Below the pieces are notes generated by a model that worked only from the letters and a program-made list of their open reading frames with translations, was not told the DNA's origin and did not search any database. From Phycisphaerales bacterium (GTDB lineage Bacteria; Planctomycetota; Phycisphaerae; Phycisphaerales; UBA1924): DNA of 64,000 nt. The translations under genes and the position numbers were made by a program. Shown here piece by piece: positions 1 through 7,770 of this stretch (positions are counted from its first letter, which is position 1; every line of letters begins with the position of its first letter). Location of the stretch: the NCBI GenBank assembly GCA_040221175.1, contig JAVJVK010000019.1, forward strand, positions 434,001 through 498,000, given 5' to 3'.

Positions 1-189
1 CCCTTCGAGGCCATCGCCTTCGTGGATGGATTGAGTTACACCGACGACTCGATCCCCAACGGCACGGGCAACATCCTGTATCAGGTCAAGGCCCTCAAGG
101 GCGGGGCGACCACCCAGCCCACCGCGCCCATCTTCGTCCGCTTCGGCACCGGCAACCAGGCCCAGGGCCAGAGCGAGGCGGCGGCCTAG
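1..189 (+). CDS. C-terminus of a fibronectin-III-like protein (partial)
   Basis: An open frame enters from the left edge and ends at a TAG after 62 residues. The tail shows the pattern F/Y-x-D-(D/E)-x-x-P-x-G, then Y-x-V-x-A, then P-x-x-V-x-F-G-T, which is the end of a fibronectin type III-like domain. The same pattern ends the protein at 51720-52424 on the other strand, so the two are probably paralogues. The last residues are Gln/Ala/Glu rich. Function is unknown, and the N-terminal part lies outside the window. Confidence 0.6.
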   Translation, partial: PFEAIAFVDGLSYTDDSIPNGTGNILYQVKALKGGATTQPTAPIFVRFGTGNQAQGQSEAAA

Positions 190-203
190 GCCGGCGTTGG
201 GAA

Positions 204-274
204 GGTTCCTTCAGCGAGGGCCTTTTCAGCACGGCCCTTCCAGCAGGGTTCTTTCGGCACGGTTCTTTCGGCAT
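204..274. repeat. Five degenerate 14-bp tandem repeats
   Basis: Units of the form GGTTCTTTCGGCAC begin at 204, 218, 233, 247 and 261. The last two are nearly identical, the first three are diverged, and the unit at 218 is 15 bp. The array lies between the stop of the preceding gene and a strong hairpin at 275-300, and is not part of a recognisable gene. The 190-452 stretch holds only this array, the hairpin and the sulfatase ribosome site. Confidence 0.6.
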
Positions 275-300
275 GGCAGGGGCCGCACGCGGCCCCTGCC
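275..300 (+). terminator. Perfect GC-rich hairpin after the fibronectin-like gene
   Basis: GGCAGGGGCCG (275-285) pairs perfectly with CGGCCCCTGCC (290-300) around a 4-nt loop. No T-tract follows, so this is a terminator-like stem rather than a textbook intrinsic terminator. It lies about 85 bp after the upstream stop and 150 bp before the sulfatase start. Confidence 0.5.
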
Positions 301-452
301 GTCGTTGCGCACGCGGGTTTCCCGCAGCGCCCCGCGCCCGCGTTCGGGAAAGTGGTGTACCGTTGCGGGCAGGCCGGAGAGTACACTGAGCCAACCGCGC
401 CGCGTCCCGTGGGGGGCATGCGTGCGTGCGTGCCGCAAAAAGGAGTCCCACG

Positions 453-2087
453 ATGACGCGAACGCGCAGCATGATCACGCTGGCCCTCGTTCTGGTGCTG
501 GCCGCCTCGGCCCTCGCCCAGCGCGGCAACCAGCGGAACCAGCCCGGCCAGCAGGGCCAGCAGAATCAGGGCCAGGCATCGAAGCCCAACATCCTCGTGA
601 TCTGGGGCGACGACATCGGCTGGTCGAACCTGGGCGTCTACAACCACGGCGTCATGGGCTACCCCACGCCCAACCTGGACAGCATCGGCCAGCAGGGCGT
701 GATCTTCACCGACCACTACGCCCACCCCTCGTGCACGGCCGGGCGCGCCGCGTTCATCACCGGGCAGTACCCCATCCGCTCGGGCATGACGACCGTCGGC
801 CAGCCGGGCGATGCGCTGGGGTTGCAGGCCGAGTCTCCGTGCCTGGCGGCGGTGCTCAAGGCCGAGGGCTACGCGACGGGCCACTTCGGTAAGAACCACC
901 TGGGCGACCGCAACGAGCACCTGCCAACGAACCACGGCTTCGACGAGTTCTTCGGCAACCTCTACCACCTCAACACGCAGGAGGAGGCCGAGCAGCGCGA
1001 CTACCAGAACTTCGGTGAGGCGTTCTCGGGCAGCCTCGAGGCCTACGAAGAGCAGTTCGGCACGCGCGGCGTGATCCACTCCTTCGCGACCGACGAGTTC
1101 GACGACACCGAGCACCCACGATTCGGCATCGTCGGCCGCCAGACCATCGAGGATACCGGCCCGCTCACGCAGGAGCGCATGAAGAACTTCGACGGCGGCG
1201 AGGTGATCCCCAGGGCCCTGGACTTCATCGAGCGATCGCAGGACGAGGACAAGCCGTTCTTCGTCTGGCTCAACACGTCACGCATGCACCTGTACACGCG
1301 CATCGACGACGAGTGGCTCCGCAAGGTCGAGAAGTACACCAGCGAGGCGGACTACCACGGCGCCGGCATGCTCCAGCACGACCACGACATCGGGGTGGTG
1401 CTGCAAGCCCTCAAGGACATGGGCCTGGACGAGAACACGATCATCGTCTACTCCACCGACAACGGCCCGGAGCACGCCTCGTGGCCGCACGGGGCGACCA
1501 CGCCCTTCCGCGGCGAGAAGATGACCACCTACGAGGGCGGCGTGCGCGTGCCGTGCATGGCCCGCTGGCCCGGCAAGATCCCCGCGGGGACGAAGCTCAA
1601 CGGCATCCAGAGCCACATGGAGCTGTTCACCACGCTGGCCGCCGCGGCGGGCGTCGACGACGTGGCCGAGCGCATCATGGCCGAGAAGAACCAGCCGATC
1701 GACGGCGTCAACAACCTGCCCTACTGGCTGGGCGAGGCCGACCAATCGGCCCGCAACCACCTGTTCTATTACTACGAGACCAAGCTGACCGCCGTGCGCA
1801 TGGGGCCGTGGAAGTTCCACTTCTCGACCAAGGAAGACTACTACGCCAACCTCGTGCCGCGCACGGTGCCGCTGGTCTTCAACATCCGCATGGATCCCTA
1901 CGAGAGCTACGACAACAAGGACTCGTACGGCCACCTGCTGCAGAAGGTCTCCTGGCTCATCCAGCCGATGGGCCGCCTGATGGCCGAGCACCTGCAATCG
2001 CTGACCGAGTATCCCCCGGTGCAGGGCGGCAAGTCGTTCGACATGTCCAACGTGGTCGAGGAGTACATCGAGAAGGCGAGGCAGTAG
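453..2087 (+). CDS. Secreted arylsulfatase (S1 family)
   Basis: The 544-residue protein belongs to the alkaline-phosphatase-like sulfatase superfamily, which hydrolyses sulfate esters, probably of sulfated polysaccharides in a marine heterotroph. A signal peptide (M-T-R-T-R-S then a hydrophobic core ending A-S-A-L-A-Q) implies export. The FGly motif C-T-A-G-R starts at Cys94 and fits C-x-(P/A)-x-R, followed by A-A-F-I-T-G; metal ligands are visible in N-I-L-V-I-W-G-D-D near residue 50. The start at 453 is preferred over an upstream ATG because AAAAAGGAG sits just before it and the signal peptide begins there. The next gene encodes the enzyme that would convert Cys94 to formylglycine. The substrate cannot be read from sequence. 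Confidence 0.93.
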   Translation: MTRTRSMITLALVLVLAASALAQRGNQRNQPGQQGQQNQGQASKPNILVIWGDDIGWSNLGVYNHGVMGYPTPNLDSIGQQGVIFTDHYAHPSCTAGRAAFITGQYPIRSGMTTVGQPGDALGLQAESPCLAAVLKAEGYATGHFGKNHLGDRNEHLPTNHGFDEFFGNLYHLNTQEEAEQRDYQNFGEAFSGSLEAYEEQFGTRGVIHSFATDEFDDTEHPRFGIVGRQTIEDTGPLTQERMKNFDGGEVIPRALDFIERSQDEDKPFFVWLNTSRMHLYTRIDDEWLRKVEKYTSEADYHGAGMLQHDHDIGVVLQALKDMGLDENTIIVYSTDNGPEHASWPHGATTPFRGEKMTTYEGGVRVPCMARWPGKIPAGTKLNGIQSHMELFTTLAAAAGVDDVAERIMAEKNQPIDGVNNLPYWLGEADQSARNHLFYYYETKLTAVRMGPWKFHFSTKEDYYANLVPRTVPLVFNIRMDPYESYDNKDSYGHLLQKVSWLIQPMGRLMAEHLQSLTEYPPVQGGKSFDMSNVVEEYIEKARQ

Positions 2088-2152
2088 GTGGAACTGTGCC
2101 GGTCAAACCGGGGGCGCTCTGGTTGGAGTGTCGCTCCGTTTGAAGGGTTTGG

Positions 2153-3310
2153 TTGATGATCTGGCACAGCCTCATGCTCGGCGTGCTCGTGCAGGCGGCG
2201 ATGCCCAAAGAGCCCGCGTCTTGCTGCGCGCCGCCCGACGCCATGATGCTGCGTTTGGCCGCATTGGCCCAGCCCGAGGATTCGACACCCGCCAGCACCG
2301 AGGGCATGGTCTACATCCCCGGCGGCGAGTTCTCGATGGGCTCGACCGACCCGCTCGCTCGGCTGGACGAGGCCCCCGTGCACCGCGTGCGGGTCGACGG
2401 CTTCTGGATCGACGCGACCGAGGTGACCAACGCGCAGTTCGAAGCGTTCGTCGACGCGACCGGCTACCTGACCATCGCTGAGCGCCCGGTCGACTGGGAC
2501 GAGCTCAAGAAGCAGTTGCCCGAGGGCACGCCCAAGCCGCCCGACGAGGCGCTCCAGCCCGGCTCGCTGGTGTTCACGCCGCCCGAGTCGGCCGTCGACC
2601 TGAGAAACTTCGGCCTGTGGTGGACATGGACCCAGGGCGCGAGCTGGAGGCACCCCGAGGGCCCGGGCTCGACAATCAAGGATCGCATGGACCACCCAGT
2701 CGTGCACATCGCCTGGGACGACGCCGTCGCCTACGCAACGTGGGCCGGCAAGCGATTGCCCACCGAGGCCGAATGGGAGTTCGCCGCTCGCGGCGGGCTC
2801 GAGGGCGCCGTCAACGCGTGGGGCAATGAGCCCATCGCCCCGACGCGCGCGAACACGTGGGACGGGCAGTTCCCGCACAACAACACCAGCGCCGACGGCT
2901 TTGCGCGCACGGCCCCGGTGAAGAGCTACCCGCCCAACGGCTACGGGCTCTATGACGTGGCCGGCAACGTGTGGGAGTGGACCAGCGACCTGTACCGCCA
3001 CGATGAGTACGCACGTCGCGTGTCGGCGGCCAATCGAGCAGGCGACACGGAACCGGTCTTCGACAACCCGCGCGGCCCCGAGCGCGCCGTCGACCCGCGC
3101 AACCCGCTGGCCGCGGCGAGCTACATCCATCGCGGTGGCTCATTCCTTTGCAACGATAGTTATTGCGCGAGCTACCGTCCCAGCGCGCGCATGGCGGCGC
3201 CGTCGGATTCGGCGTTAAGCCACCTGGGATTCCGCTGCGTCAGTGATGCGCTGCCACCACCCGATACAACGAGCACCGAGAACGCATCCAAGCAAGGGGC
3301 GGGCTCCTAG
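2153..3310 (+). CDS. Formylglycine-generating enzyme (sulfatase-activating, SUMF1 family)
   Basis: A 385-residue FGE-sulfatase domain protein. It opens with the family signature G-M-V-Y-I-P-G-G-E-F-x-M-G-S and contains W-D-D-A-x-A-Y-A, R-L-P-T-E-A-E-W-E and V-A-G-N-V-W-E-W. The decisive element is R-G-G-S-F-L-C-N-D-S-Y-C with Cys333 and Cys338, matching the two copper-binding catalytic cysteines of true FGE, which many bacterial SUMF1-like proteins lack. It therefore probably oxidises the active-site Cys of the sulfatase ending 65 bp upstream. The start is TTG 2153 or ATG 2156. The first about 40 residues are poorly conserved and might be a weak export signal, so the compartment is uncertain. 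Confidence 0.92.
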   Translation: MMIWHSLMLGVLVQAAMPKEPASCCAPPDAMMLRLAALAQPEDSTPASTEGMVYIPGGEFSMGSTDPLARLDEAPVHRVRVDGFWIDATEVTNAQFEAFVDATGYLTIAERPVDWDELKKQLPEGTPKPPDEALQPGSLVFTPPESAVDLRNFGLWWTWTQGASWRHPEGPGSTIKDRMDHPVVHIAWDDAVAYATWAGKRLPTEAEWEFAARGGLEGAVNAWGNEPIAPTRANTWDGQFPHNNTSADGFARTAPVKSYPPNGYGLYDVAGNVWEWTSDLYRHDEYARRVSAANRAGDTEPVFDNPRGPERAVDPRNPLAAASYIHRGGSFLCNDSYCASYRPSARMAAPSDSALSHLGFRCVSDALPPPDTTSTENASKQGAGS

Positions 3311-3325
3311 TCCGCACGGGGAAGT

Positions 3326-4093
3326 ATGACCATGACGCTGGGAGCGTTGGCCGTCGCGCTGGCGATCTTTGCGGGGCTGCTGCTGGCCATCGAAGGTGGG
3401 TATCGCCTCGGCCGACTCGCCGTGAAGGCGGATCGCAGGTCTGGCGATACGAAGACCGGGGCTCATATGGGCGCAGTGCAGGGCGCGACGCTAGGCCTGC
3501 TCGGCCTGCTGCTGGGCTTCAGCTTCGCGGGCTCGGCGGGCCGGTACATTGAGCGTCAGGACCTGATCACGAACGAGGCCAACGCAGTTTCGACGGCCTA
3601 CTTGCGGGCTGAGTTGTTACGGGCCCCGCACGGAGTTGACTTGCGCCTTGCCTTGCGCGAGTACGTCGCGCACCGAATTGAAGCTTCACAGAGTCTGAGG
3701 CTCTCGCTCAGAGAACAGGACGCGGCACGCATCACCGACTTCCATGATCGCATCTGGAGTGCCGCGAGCAAGGGCGTTCGCGAGCAAACCGAGTTAGCGA
3801 CACCCATTCTCAACCCGGTGAATGACGTGCTGGATCTGCACGCTTCGCGTGTGGCATCGGGGCGCAAGCATCTCCCCGGGCTCGTTCTTGGCTTGCTCGC
3901 AATGTGCTCGGCGCTGGCCATGGCTTCGATGGGGTATGGTTGCGGGCTGATGGGCCGACGAAACCTCTCGATAACCGCCCCGTTGGCGGTGCTGATCGGA
4001 GCGGCGATGTGGACCATCATCGACTTGGACTATGCCCGGATAGGCTTGATCCAGGTTTCGGACCAGGCACTGATCGATCTAGACTTGCGATAG
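3326..4093 (+). CDS. Bestrophin-like (DUF4239-type) membrane protein
   Basis: A 255-residue protein with two hydrophobic segments near the N-terminus (about 5-25 and 52-68), a polar helical middle (about 70-180) and two closely spaced C-terminal segments (about 185-230). This layout, with a conserved G-x-x-x-G-L-L-G-L-L-L-G-F-S-F-A segment before an R-Y-x-x-R-x-x-L-I-x-x-E-A-N-A-V-S-T-A-Y stretch, resembles the DUF4239/bestrophin-like family. The role is unknown; ion conductance is a guess from the family. ATG 3326 follows GGGGAAG, 15 bp after the FGE stop, so it may share the sulfatase transcript. Confidence 0.7.
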   Translation: MTMTLGALAVALAIFAGLLLAIEGGYRLGRLAVKADRRSGDTKTGAHMGAVQGATLGLLGLLLGFSFAGSAGRYIERQDLITNEANAVSTAYLRAELLRAPHGVDLRLALREYVAHRIEASQSLRLSLREQDAARITDFHDRIWSAASKGVREQTELATPILNPVNDVLDLHASRVASGRKHLPGLVLGLLAMCSALAMASMGYGCGLMGRRNLSITAPLAVLIGAAMWTIIDLDYARIGLIQVSDQALIDLDLR

Positions 4094-4114
4094 CCGGGGC
4101 CCCACGGTCCGGCT
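4092..4114. terminator. Possible hairpin between convergent genes
   Basis: AGCCGG (4092-4097) can pair with CCGGCT (4109-4114). The loop contains a GGCCCC segment that offers alternative pairing. It sits in the 40-bp gap between two convergent genes. The stem is short and no T-run follows, so this is only a candidate bidirectional terminator. Confidence 0.25.
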
Positions 4115-4133
4115 CCCAGCACCATTGGCCCCG

Positions 4134-5684
4134 TCACACCCCCGACGCCGGCGCGAACGCCGGGAGCAGCACCTCAAACTCGGCCCCCCCGCGCGGGCCG
4201 TTGCGCGCAATCAGCACGCCCCCGTGCTCGCGCACGATGCCGTCGGCCACCGCCAGGCCCAGGCCCGTGCCCTTGGCGTCCAGCCGCGAACTCACGAACG
4301 GCTCGAACAGGCTGGCCAGAAGCTCGGGGCGGATGCCCGGGCCGTTGTCGGCGATCGTGATGCTCACCCAATTAGAGCCCTCGCGCTCCAGCGCCTCGGC
4401 GGCGATGCGCACCGTCGGATCGCGCGCATCGCTCTCGACGAGCGCCTCAGCCGCGTTGCGCACCAGGTTCACCAGCACCTGCACCATGCGGTCGCCATCG
4501 CACGGCACGCGCAGCGCTCCCGGAACCGCCACTTCCACGCGCACGCGCCGCACCGGGTCGTCCAGGCCCAGCAGTTCCAGCGCCTGGGCCACCAGGGCGC
4601 TCACTTCGACGGGCGCGATGCGTGGCGATCGCACCCGGGCGAAGTCCAGCAGGCCCTCACCCAGGCGCTCAAGCCGATCGACGACACGGGCCATGAGCTG
4701 CGCCTTGCGCGCCTCGACCGGGCGATCAGGCCTGGTGTTGAGCTCCGAAACAAGCCCCTTGAGCACCGCCAGGGGCGTGTTGATCTCGTGGGCGACGCCC
4801 GCGCTGAGCATGCCCAGCGACGCCAGCCGGTCGGCGTCGGCCAGGTTCCGCCGGGCATTCTCCAGGAGATGGTTCTTGCGCTTCAGATCACCCGCGACGA
4901 GTTCCAACTCGGCCAGCGTTCGCGCCAGCTCGGCTTCGTTCCTGCGCAGCGCCGTGATGGAACGGTTCCGGCTGCGCATGATCTCGCCCAGCTCGTCCTG
5001 GGGCATGAACCTGGGGTCGATCAGCTCGGCCGAGCGCTCGCCCTGCTGCACGGCCAGGTCGGCACGCAGCATCCGGCGGATGGGCTGGTACACGTGCCGC
5101 GGCAGCACGAAGACCTCCAGCGCGGCGGCGATGAGCAGGTACACGCCCAGCATGCTCAGCAGCAGCACCGCGTCGAGGCGCGCCACCGACGCCCGCACGC
5201 CCTCGAGCCGGCGGTCGACCACGTAGTAGCCCCCGCCCGCCGCGTGGGGCAGGTACACGCCCGCCGAGCCCAGGCCCAGTCCGTCGCCGCCCCCGTGCGC
5301 CAAGGGCACGGGCGCGGTGGCGGCGCGCTGCAGCCCGGCGATGGCCGACGGATCGAGCCCGAGCGCATCGGCCTGGCCCCACCGCAGCGTGATGCCCGGG
5401 GCGACAGTGCGCCGGCCGTTAGGCCGCCCATCGGTCAACTCGCGCAGGTCCAGCGTGCTCAGCACGTAGGCGGCGTCCTCGGCCTCGGCCTGGCGCACCA
5501 GGTCGGCGATGGCCGGCCTGAGGATGAAGAACATCAGCGCCGCCAGTCCGGCGGAGAAGAGCGTGTGCAGCACGATGAGCTTCTTGCGGATGCGCATCGT
5601 GCCCAGCAGCCGGGCCGGGCGGCGACCCGGTCGCGCCGGAGCGGGCGGCGTTTCGCCGGACGATTCGGGCCGATGGTCGCTCAC
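4134..5684 (-). CDS. Membrane sensor histidine kinase (orphan)
   Basis: A 516-residue kinase. One transmembrane helix lies just after R-I-R-K-K and a second near residue 195, bracketing a sensor domain of about 120 residues. A HAMP-like region and coiled coil follow, then an H-box V-A-H-E-I-N-T-P-L-A, N-box N-L-V-R-N-A-A-E-A, G1 D-N-G-P-G-I and G2 G-T-G-L-G-L-A-V. The H-box style matches NtrB/HWE-like kinases of two-component systems. No response regulator is adjacent, so the partner is elsewhere. The GTG start at 5684 is favoured because TACCAT lies 6 nt upstream on its strand; ATG 5597 would remove 29 residues of Pro/Arg-rich leader. Its promoter is back to back with that of rsmB. Confidence 0.87.
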   Translation of the reverse strand: MSDHRPESSGETPPAPARPGRRPARLLGTMRIRKKLIVLHTLFSAGLAALMFFILRPAIADLVRQAEAEDAAYVLSTLDLRELTDGRPNGRRTVAPGITLRWGQADALGLDPSAIAGLQRAATAPVPLAHGGGDGLGLGSAGVYLPHAAGGGYYVVDRRLEGVRASVARLDAVLLLSMLGVYLLIAAALEVFVLPRHVYQPIRRMLRADLAVQQGERSAELIDPRFMPQDELGEIMRSRNRSITALRRNEAELARTLAELELVAGDLKRKNHLLENARRNLADADRLASLGMLSAGVAHEINTPLAVLKGLVSELNTRPDRPVEARKAQLMARVVDRLERLGEGLLDFARVRSPRIAPVEVSALVAQALELLGLDDPVRRVRVEVAVPGALRVPCDGDRMVQVLVNLVRNAAEALVESDARDPTVRIAAEALEREGSNWVSITIADNGPGIRPELLASLFEPFVSSRLDAKGTGLGLAVADGIVREHGGVLIARNGPRGGAEFEVLLPAFAPASGV

Positions 5685-5690
5685 GCGGCG

Positions 5691-5696
5691 ATGGTA
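5691..5696 (-). promoter_or_regulatory. Candidate -10 element of the histidine kinase
   Basis: On the minus strand TACCAT ends 6 nt before the GTG at 5684, with no Shine-Dalgarno site between. This fits a leaderless transcript. It lies 8 bp from the equivalent element for rsmB on the other strand. Confidence 0.5.
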
Positions 5697-5704
5697 CGCC
5701 CCCC

Positions 5705-5710
5705 TACCAT
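5705..5710 (+). promoter_or_regulatory. Candidate -10 element of rsmB
   Basis: TACCAT is followed by 5 nt and then TTG 5716. The ATG inside this region (5709) is out of frame with the conserved protein, so the element independently supports the TTG as the start of a leaderless message. Confidence 0.5.
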
Positions 5711-5715
5711 GGCCC

Positions 5716-7182
5716 TTGGCACAACGAACCACCCAACGCCGCCGCCCCGGCCGCCCCGCCGCACCCGGGAATCAGCACCACACCGCCCGCTCGGTCGCCC
5801 ACCAGCGCCTGCGCGAAGAGGCCCACCGCTACCCCGACCTGGGACTGGAGCCCCTCGACACCGGCCCCATCAAGGGCCCGGGCGCCGGCCGCGAGGCCGC
5901 GTTGGCCCACGCGATCTACGACGCCGTCATGCGCCGCTGGATCACGCTGGAGGCCATCATCGCACCCCACACCAGCCGCCCCATGCACGAGATGGACAGC
6001 ACCGTGCGGGCCGCGCTGCTGGCCGGAGCGGCCCAGTTGCTGCTGCTCGAGCGCATCCCACCCCACGCGGCGATCAACGAGGCGGTCAACTGGACGCGCG
6101 CCGCCGGCAAGCCCAAGGCGACCGGCCTGGTCAACGCCGTACTCCGCCGTGTTTCGGAGACGCTGACCCGAGGCGAAGAGGGCTGGCCGGTGGTCCTCGA
6201 GGGCCCCGCGACCGAGCACGTGGGTACGGCCGACCGCCTCCCGCTGCACGACGGCCGGGCCATCCAGCTCTGGGGCGACGCCTTCCCCGCCGAGACGCTG
6301 CCCTGGCTCGAGCAGGCATGCGGCGTGCCCAGGGCGCTGATCGAGCGCTGGCACGCGCGGCTGGGCGAGGCGGGCGCCATCGAGCAATGCCTGCACACGC
6401 TCGTGCATCCGCCGGTGGTCATCAACCACGCCCACGCAAGCGAACCTGTTGAAGCGCCCGAGGGCCAGACGCTGACACCGCACGAGCGCGACGGACTCAG
6501 CGTGCTGGGCCCCGCCGGCGCCAGCCCGCGCCACCTCCTCAAGGGCCGTAAGGACGTCTGGGTGCAGGACGCGACCTCCGCCGGCGCGCTCGACGTCTTG
6601 GCCGGCCTGAACGCCAGCCCCACGCTCATCGTCGACCTGTGCGCCGGGCTTGGCACCAAGACGCGCCAGCTCCGCGCGATGTACCCAGAGGCAACCATCC
6701 TGGCGTGCGACACCAACGACGCGCGGGCCAGGGGCCTGCGCCGCGTCTTCGCAAAGGACAAGAAGACGCGCGTGCTGGACATCGAGGACGTGCGATACGA
6801 GGCGGCCGGCAAGGCCGACCTGGTGCTGCTGGACGTGCCGTGCAGCAACTCGGGTGTACTGCCGCGCCGGCCCGAGGCGCGTTACCGGCTTGGCTTCGAG
6901 CAAGCCGCGGCGCAACTGGAGCGCCTCACCGGCGTGCAGCGCGACCTGGTGGCCCAGAGCCGCGCCATGCTCGTCGCCGGCGGGCGCGTGGTCTACGCAA
7001 CGTGCAGCATGGACGCCGAGGAGAACGAACACATCACCCAGTGGGCGTGCGCATCGGCCGGTTTCCAGCTGGTGCGCGAGTCGTCCACGCTTCCTGCCGG
7101 GCTGCCCGGCCAGCCGCCATCGGCCTATCGCGATGGCGGATACGCCGCATTGCTGGCCGCCCAGGCGTCCGAGGGCCGATAG
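5716..7182 (+). CDS. rsmB: 16S rRNA m5C methyltransferase RsmB-type
   Basis: A 488-residue protein with an N-terminal NusB-like helical RNA-binding domain (about 25-160) and a C-terminal Rossmann methyltransferase domain. The SAM loop is D-L-C-A-G-L-G-T-K-T; the two catalytic cysteines are in D-V-P-C-S-N-S-G-V and Y-A-T-C-S-M. In Escherichia coli RsmB makes m5C967 in 16S rRNA. The region around residues 165-260 is longer than in short homologues. The only reasonable start in frame with the NusB domain is TTG 5716, preceded by TACCAT at 5 nt. Divergent from the sensor kinase by 31 bp. The family call is firm; the exact modified base is inferred. Confidence 0.9.
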   Translation: MAQRTTQRRRPGRPAAPGNQHHTARSVAHQRLREEAHRYPDLGLEPLDTGPIKGPGAGREAALAHAIYDAVMRRWITLEAIIAPHTSRPMHEMDSTVRAALLAGAAQLLLLERIPPHAAINEAVNWTRAAGKPKATGLVNAVLRRVSETLTRGEEGWPVVLEGPATEHVGTADRLPLHDGRAIQLWGDAFPAETLPWLEQACGVPRALIERWHARLGEAGAIEQCLHTLVHPPVVINHAHASEPVEAPEGQTLTPHERDGLSVLGPAGASPRHLLKGRKDVWVQDATSAGALDVLAGLNASPTLIVDLCAGLGTKTRQLRAMYPEATILACDTNDARARGLRRVFAKDKKTRVLDIEDVRYEAAGKADLVLLDVPCSNSGVLPRRPEARYRLGFEQAAAQLERLTGVQRDLVAQSRAMLVAGGRVVYATCSMDAEENEHITQWACASAGFQLVRESSTLPAGLPGQPPSAYRDGGYAALLAAQASEGR

Positions 7183-7271
7183 GCACGTGCCGGGGGGTCT
7201 ACAGTGGCCCCACGATCGAGCCGGAGACCACAGTCGGTCGCCCCGGCATGCAAGCGGCGGAGCGGGCACCC

Positions 7272-7733
7272 ATGAAGTTGCTGGACATCCTGACTCCCGA
7301 GTGCGTCAAGGCGCCCCTGGAGTCGACCGACAAACGCGGGGTCATCGACGAGATGGTCGACCTGCTGTCCGAGTTGGGCCGCGTCAACAACGCGCAAGCC
7401 CTCAAGGACGCCGTCTGGGCCCGAGAGCAGACCCGCACCACCGGCATCGGCCACGGCCTTGCCATTCCCCATGGCAAGTGCGAGGGGCTCAGCGGCCTGG
7501 CCATGGCCATCGGCAAGCCAGCCAGCCCCATCGAGTTCGAGGCCATCGACGGCCAGCCCGTCCGCCTTGTGGTCCTGCTGGCCAGCCCCCCCGACCGCAC
7601 GAGCGACCACATCCAGGCGCTGGCGCGCATCAGCCGCCTGATGACCATGGACGACTTCCGCGATCGCATCTACGCGGCCAGCGATCCAGAGGAGATCTAC
7701 CAACTCCTCAAGGATCAGGAAAAGGCCGGCTGA
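7272..7733 (+). CDS. ptsN: PTS IIA (fructose/IIA-Ntr type) protein
   Basis: A 153-residue PTS EIIA type-2 domain protein beginning M-K-L-L-D-I-L. The phosphorylated histidine is in G-I-G-H-G-L-A-I-P-H-G-K (second His), as in PtsN and fructose IIA. No IIB/IIC sugar permease is encoded nearby, which favours a regulatory nitrogen-PTS role, although fructose-type IIA cannot be excluded. An in-frame ATG at 7248 would add eight residues; 7272 is chosen because the family starts there and GGAGCGGG precedes it. It lies 89 bp after rsmB, with a TACAGT at 7200-7205 that could start its own transcript. Confidence 0.85.
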   Translation: MKLLDILTPECVKAPLESTDKRGVIDEMVDLLSELGRVNNAQALKDAVWAREQTRTTGIGHGLAIPHGKCEGLSGLAMAIGKPASPIEFEAIDGQPVRLVVLLASPPDRTSDHIQALARISRLMTMDDFRDRIYAASDPEEIYQLLKDQEKAG

Positions 7734-7759
7734 CCCGTCGGCACCGCCCGCCAGCCCAC

Positions 7760-7765
7760 TACCAT
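7760..7765 (+). promoter_or_regulatory. Candidate -10 element of the ABC-F gene
   Basis: TACCAT followed by CAAGC and GTG 7771: the same leaderless arrangement as at rsmB. Confidence 0.45.
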
Positions 7766-7770
7766 CAAGC

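Noticed and set aside
4134-5684. Complete two-component system at the left end
   Set aside because: Only the kinase is present; neighbouring genes are a membrane protein and rsmB, with no receiver domain protein.
5709-6452. ATG-initiated gene at 5709
   Set aside because: This frame gives Pro/Arg/His-rich sequence without domains; the conserved NusB-methyltransferase frame is the one starting at TTG 5716.
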